Below are positions 6,743 through 8,451 of a stretch of 8,451 nt of DNA, piece after piece. The position numbers and the translations under genes were made by a program. The notes below the pieces were generated by a model, which ran no database searches, was not told the origin of the DNA, and saw only the letters and a program-made list of their open reading frames with translations. The stretch covers positions 1 through 8,451 of the forward strand of contig JBFKMV010000203.1 in NCBI GenBank assembly GCA_041629655.1. Reading direction: 5' to 3'. This stretch comes from JBFKMV01 sp041629655. GTDB lineage: Bacteria; Acidobacteriota; Polarisedimenticolia; Polarisedimenticolales; Polarisedimenticolaceae. Position 1 is the first letter of the stretch; each line of letters opens with the position of its first letter.

Positions 6743-7255
6743 CTACCCCTCCGTCCCGCCCGGCGCGGCGGCCGGCGGGGCGCCGGCGGCCTCGGCGCCG
6801 ATCGGCGTGTCCATCGTGATGGTGGGGGTCCCGCCCTGCGCCTGGAGCCACGCCACCAGGGCCCGGATCTCGTCGTCGGTCAGGTTCATCGGCGGCTCGT
6901 CGAGCTTCGGCATCTGGGTGTCGCCGAAGCCTCCGACGATGAACGCGTCGGGCTCGTACAGCGACTGCACCAGGTAATCGAAAGCCGACATTCCCGGCAC
7001 GCGGTTGCCCGCGCTGGCCGCGATGCCGTCCAGCTTCGGCGCGCGAACCCCGGTGTGGCAGGTCATGCAGAGGCCCTTGCCGTTGACGATCTCCTCGCCC
7101 AGCGCCGCCAGCTCGGCCGGCGTGGCGTCCTGCTTGATCTTGATCGCCTCGGGGGCCGGCACCTCCTTCTGCGGCACGAGCTGGCCGACGTAGGTGTAGA
7201 ACAGCGTCGTCAGCACGACCAGCGCGGCGACCTTGACCGGGACCGGGATCTTCAT
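6743..7255 (-). CDS. Membrane-anchored monoheme c-type cytochrome
   Basis: This 170-residue protein should carry one covalently bound heme c on the periplasmic side. Residues 5-22 form one hydrophobic helix without a clear cleavage site, so it is probably an uncleaved anchor. The class I cytochrome c domain spans about 48-140, with heme site CMTCH at 63-67 and probable distal ligand M115 in QMPKL, followed by the usual terminal helix (DDEIRALVAWLQ). The last 25 residues are Ala/Pro/Gly-rich and look disordered. It starts inside the end of the bd-like gene (ATGA), which suggests translational coupling and a fixed ratio to that subunit. The likely role is electron donor to, or acceptor from, the bd-like protein. 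The exact family is not recognised. Confidence 0.88.
   Translation of the reverse strand: MKIPVPVKVAALVVLTTLFYTYVGQLVPQKEVPAPEAIKIKQDATPAELAALGEEIVNGKGLCMTCHTGVRAPKLDGIAASAGNRVPGMSAFDYLVQSLYEPDAFIVGGFGDTQMPKLDEPPMNLTDDEIRALVAWLQAQGGTPTITMDTPIGAEAAGAPPAAAPGGTEG
6748..6752 (-). promoter_or_regulatory. Ribosome binding site GGAGG for the polytopic cytochrome c gene
   Basis: On the minus strand GGAGG lies nine bases before the ATG at 6738. It sits inside the end of the preceding cytochrome coding region, so initiation is linked to translation of that gene. It fixes the start of the 272-residue product. Confidence 0.75.
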
Positions 7256-8451
7256 GGCGACGACACCCTTGCGCGGGACGGCGCCAGGTCGGCTGCGCCC
7301 TCGGGCGGGGCCGCCCCGCGACGCGCCCCCTTGGGCTCCCAGCCCTGCTTACCCGACAGGCTGGCCAGCCAGAACACGATCCCGATGAAGGCGAAGAAGA
7401 TCAGCACCGTCACCGACACGACCTGCGTGGCGAACCCCAGCGTCGGCGTGAACGCGTCGGGCGAGGTGTCCTGGACCACGCCGTAGACGTGCCAGTGCTG
7501 GCGCAGCCCGGAACGCACGTAGCCCATCAGCCCCATCAGCCAGGTGAAGCTGATCGCGATGAAGATCAACAGGTACTGCGACAGCGCCGGCATCTGGCCC
7601 CAGTTCGTCTCGCCGACCTTCTTCGCGTTTCGGAACAGGAACACGTCGAGGATCGTCACCAGCACCATCGCCAGCAGCACGCTCATCACCTGCGGTATCG
7701 AAAAGCCGATCCGTACCTCGGCCGGCACGAAGTAGCCGTAGACGCCGTAGAAGATCACGATCCCCGCCGAGCCGGCGAAAATCAGGAACTGCACGAGGTT
7801 CCCGGCGCGGGCCCAGGGCACGGTCGCGATCTTCCCGCTGCGGCGGTAGAGCAGGAACGACACGTAGGTGGTCAGGATCAGGATGTTGACGGCGGTGTTC
7901 TTGGCCGACATCACGCCGAGATAGCCCAGCATCGGGTGGGTCGAGCCGCCCATCGCCCGCACCTCGGAGACCGTCGCCAGCACCGAGCGCGGCGTGGCCC
8001 AGACGATGTAGCACAGCGTGATCACGACCAACAGGTACTTGATGAACTTCTGGTAGCGCTCCGCCCCGGCGATCCGGCCCATGCCCATCCAGAGGTACCA
8101 GTTGGCGGCCAGGAACAGGTTTCCGATCAGCACCGCCTGGATGATGAACAGCCACGAGAACGCGCCGCCCATCATCTGGATGCCCAGCGTCTGGTTGTAG
8201 GCGTAGATCTCGCTGGCCAGCCAGTAGCCGGCGAACGGCAGTGGCAGGAAGGCGATGATCGCCACGAAGTTGCCGATGTAGCCCATCCAATCGTAGTGCG
8301 CGCGCTCTTCGTCGGTGTCGGCGTGGAGGAACTGCCAGGCGGCGTAGGCCGCGGCCACCGAGCCCCCGAACGCGACGTTGGCGATCAATCGGTGGACGTT
8401 GATGGGCATCCACGTAAAGTTCCACACCGCGTCCCGCAGGCTGACCAGGGC
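7252..8451 (-). CDS. Cytochrome bd-like membrane subunit (CydA-related), 5' end cut by window edge
   Basis: This is probably a membrane heme b protein handling quinol electrons. The frame is open to the window edge, so the GTG at 8427 is likely internal; 399 residues are visible. Aligned by eye and from memory to E. coli CydA, the His of NVHR (visible residue 20) falls on the b558 ligand H186, and the Met in IPQVMSV (visible 256) falls on ligand M393. LRQHW (visible 316-320) sits where GRQPW is expected. About nine hydrophobic helices follow the His; four of them occupy the stretch where CydA has its hydrophilic Q-loop. About 170 N-terminal residues, including the high-spin heme ligand, should lie outside the window. 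The C-terminal 35 residues are a Pro/Ala/Arg-rich tail. The stop overlaps the next start as ATGA (7252-7255). No cydB follows, so it is not a standard cydAB pair. The family call is good; quinol oxidase activity is doubtful. Confidence 0.8.
   Translation of the reverse strand, partial: ALVSLRDAVWNFTWMPINVHRLIANVAFGGSVAAAYAAWQFLHADTDEERAHYDWMGYIGNFVAIIAFLPLPFAGYWLASEIYAYNQTLGIQMMGGAFSWLFIIQAVLIGNLFLAANWYLWMGMGRIAGAERYQKFIKYLLVVITLCYIVWATPRSVLATVSEVRAMGGSTHPMLGYLGVMSAKNTAVNILILTTYVSFLLYRRSGKIATVPWARAGNLVQFLIFAGSAGIVIFYGVYGYFVPAEVRIGFSIPQVMSVLLAMVLVTILDVFLFRNAKKVGETNWGQMPALSQYLLIFIAISFTWLMGLMGYVRSGLRQHWHVYGVVQDTSPDAFTPTLGFATQVVSVTVLIFFAFIGIVFWLASLSGKQGWEPKGARRGAAPPEGAADLAPSRARVSSP

Larger units (their letters stand above)
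1..8451 (-). other. Interior of one putative eight-gene operon
   Basis: All eight genes face the same way. Junctions in transcription order are: ATGA overlap (7252-7255), 4-base gap, ATGA overlap (5920-5923), 14-base gap, 21-base gap, 42-base gap and ATGA overlap (366-369). No hairpin followed by a T-run and no plausible promoter was seen in any gap. The promoter should lie beyond the right edge and the terminator beyond the left edge. The 14-, 21- and 42-base gaps are the only places where transcription units could be split. Confidence 0.75.

Noticed and set aside
5926..6819. Plus-strand frames opposite the cytochrome genes
   Set aside because: They are antisense to genes with intact CxxCH sites and show His/Arg/Gln-rich composition without motifs.
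7349..8425. 358-codon minus-strand frame within the bd-like gene
   Set aside because: It is Arg/Asp-rich with no membrane segments; the other frame gives a coherent membrane protein with heme ligands.
8425..8427. GTG as the true start of the bd-like gene
   Set aside because: The frame continues upstream to the window edge, and the b558 His lies only 11 residues after this codon, whereas it is near residue 186 in E. coli CydA; the codon is almost certainly internal.

Overview
The window is a GC-rich bacterial segment in which every supported gene lies on the minus strand. Eight genes are packed head to tail from the right edge to the left edge, with no gap longer than 42 bases and three ATGA stop/start overlaps, so it reads as the interior of one operon. 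Both ends are cut: the first gene lacks its N-terminus and the last lacks its C-terminus. No promoter, terminator, RNA gene, mobile element or CRISPR array is visible. The host is probably a Gram-negative-type respiring bacterium, because there is periplasmic cytochrome c, a membrane cytochrome and a Sec signal peptide. The sequence does not fix the phylum.

In transcription order, the first half (8451 to 4211) is an electron-transfer module. It holds a cytochrome bd-like membrane subunit related to CydA, a membrane-anchored monoheme cytochrome c, a four-helix membrane protein with a monoheme cytochrome c domain, and an exported diheme cytochrome c joined to an ethylbenzene-dehydrogenase-type (EB_dh) heme-binding domain and a C-terminal membrane anchor. 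The visible sequences carry four CxxCH heme c sites, the His and Met ligands expected for heme b558, and one possible EB_dh heme b. No cydB follows the cydA-like gene. I infer a quinol-linked membrane complex that passes electrons to or from c-type hemes rather than an ordinary quinol oxidase.

The second half (4196 to 1) encodes soluble proteins of unusual make-up: a tandem universal stress protein fused to a zinc ribbon and three PCP_red-type segments (the domain at the C-terminus of the BchB/ChlB subunit of dark protochlorophyllide reductase), a GNAT-type acetyltransferase, an Mrp/ApbC-type P-loop ATPase, and a second zinc-ribbon protein in which another PCP_red domain begins at the window edge. 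The last gene is easy to miss because it has no stop in the window.

The most interesting reading is a conserved-looking partnership between a bd-like/cytochrome c complex and a sensing or assembly module (USP, PCP_red, Mrp, zinc ribbon). An Mrp ATPase beside PCP_red proteins recalls the BchL/BchB pairing of protochlorophyllide reductase, but no photosynthesis gene is present. The functional link is inference.
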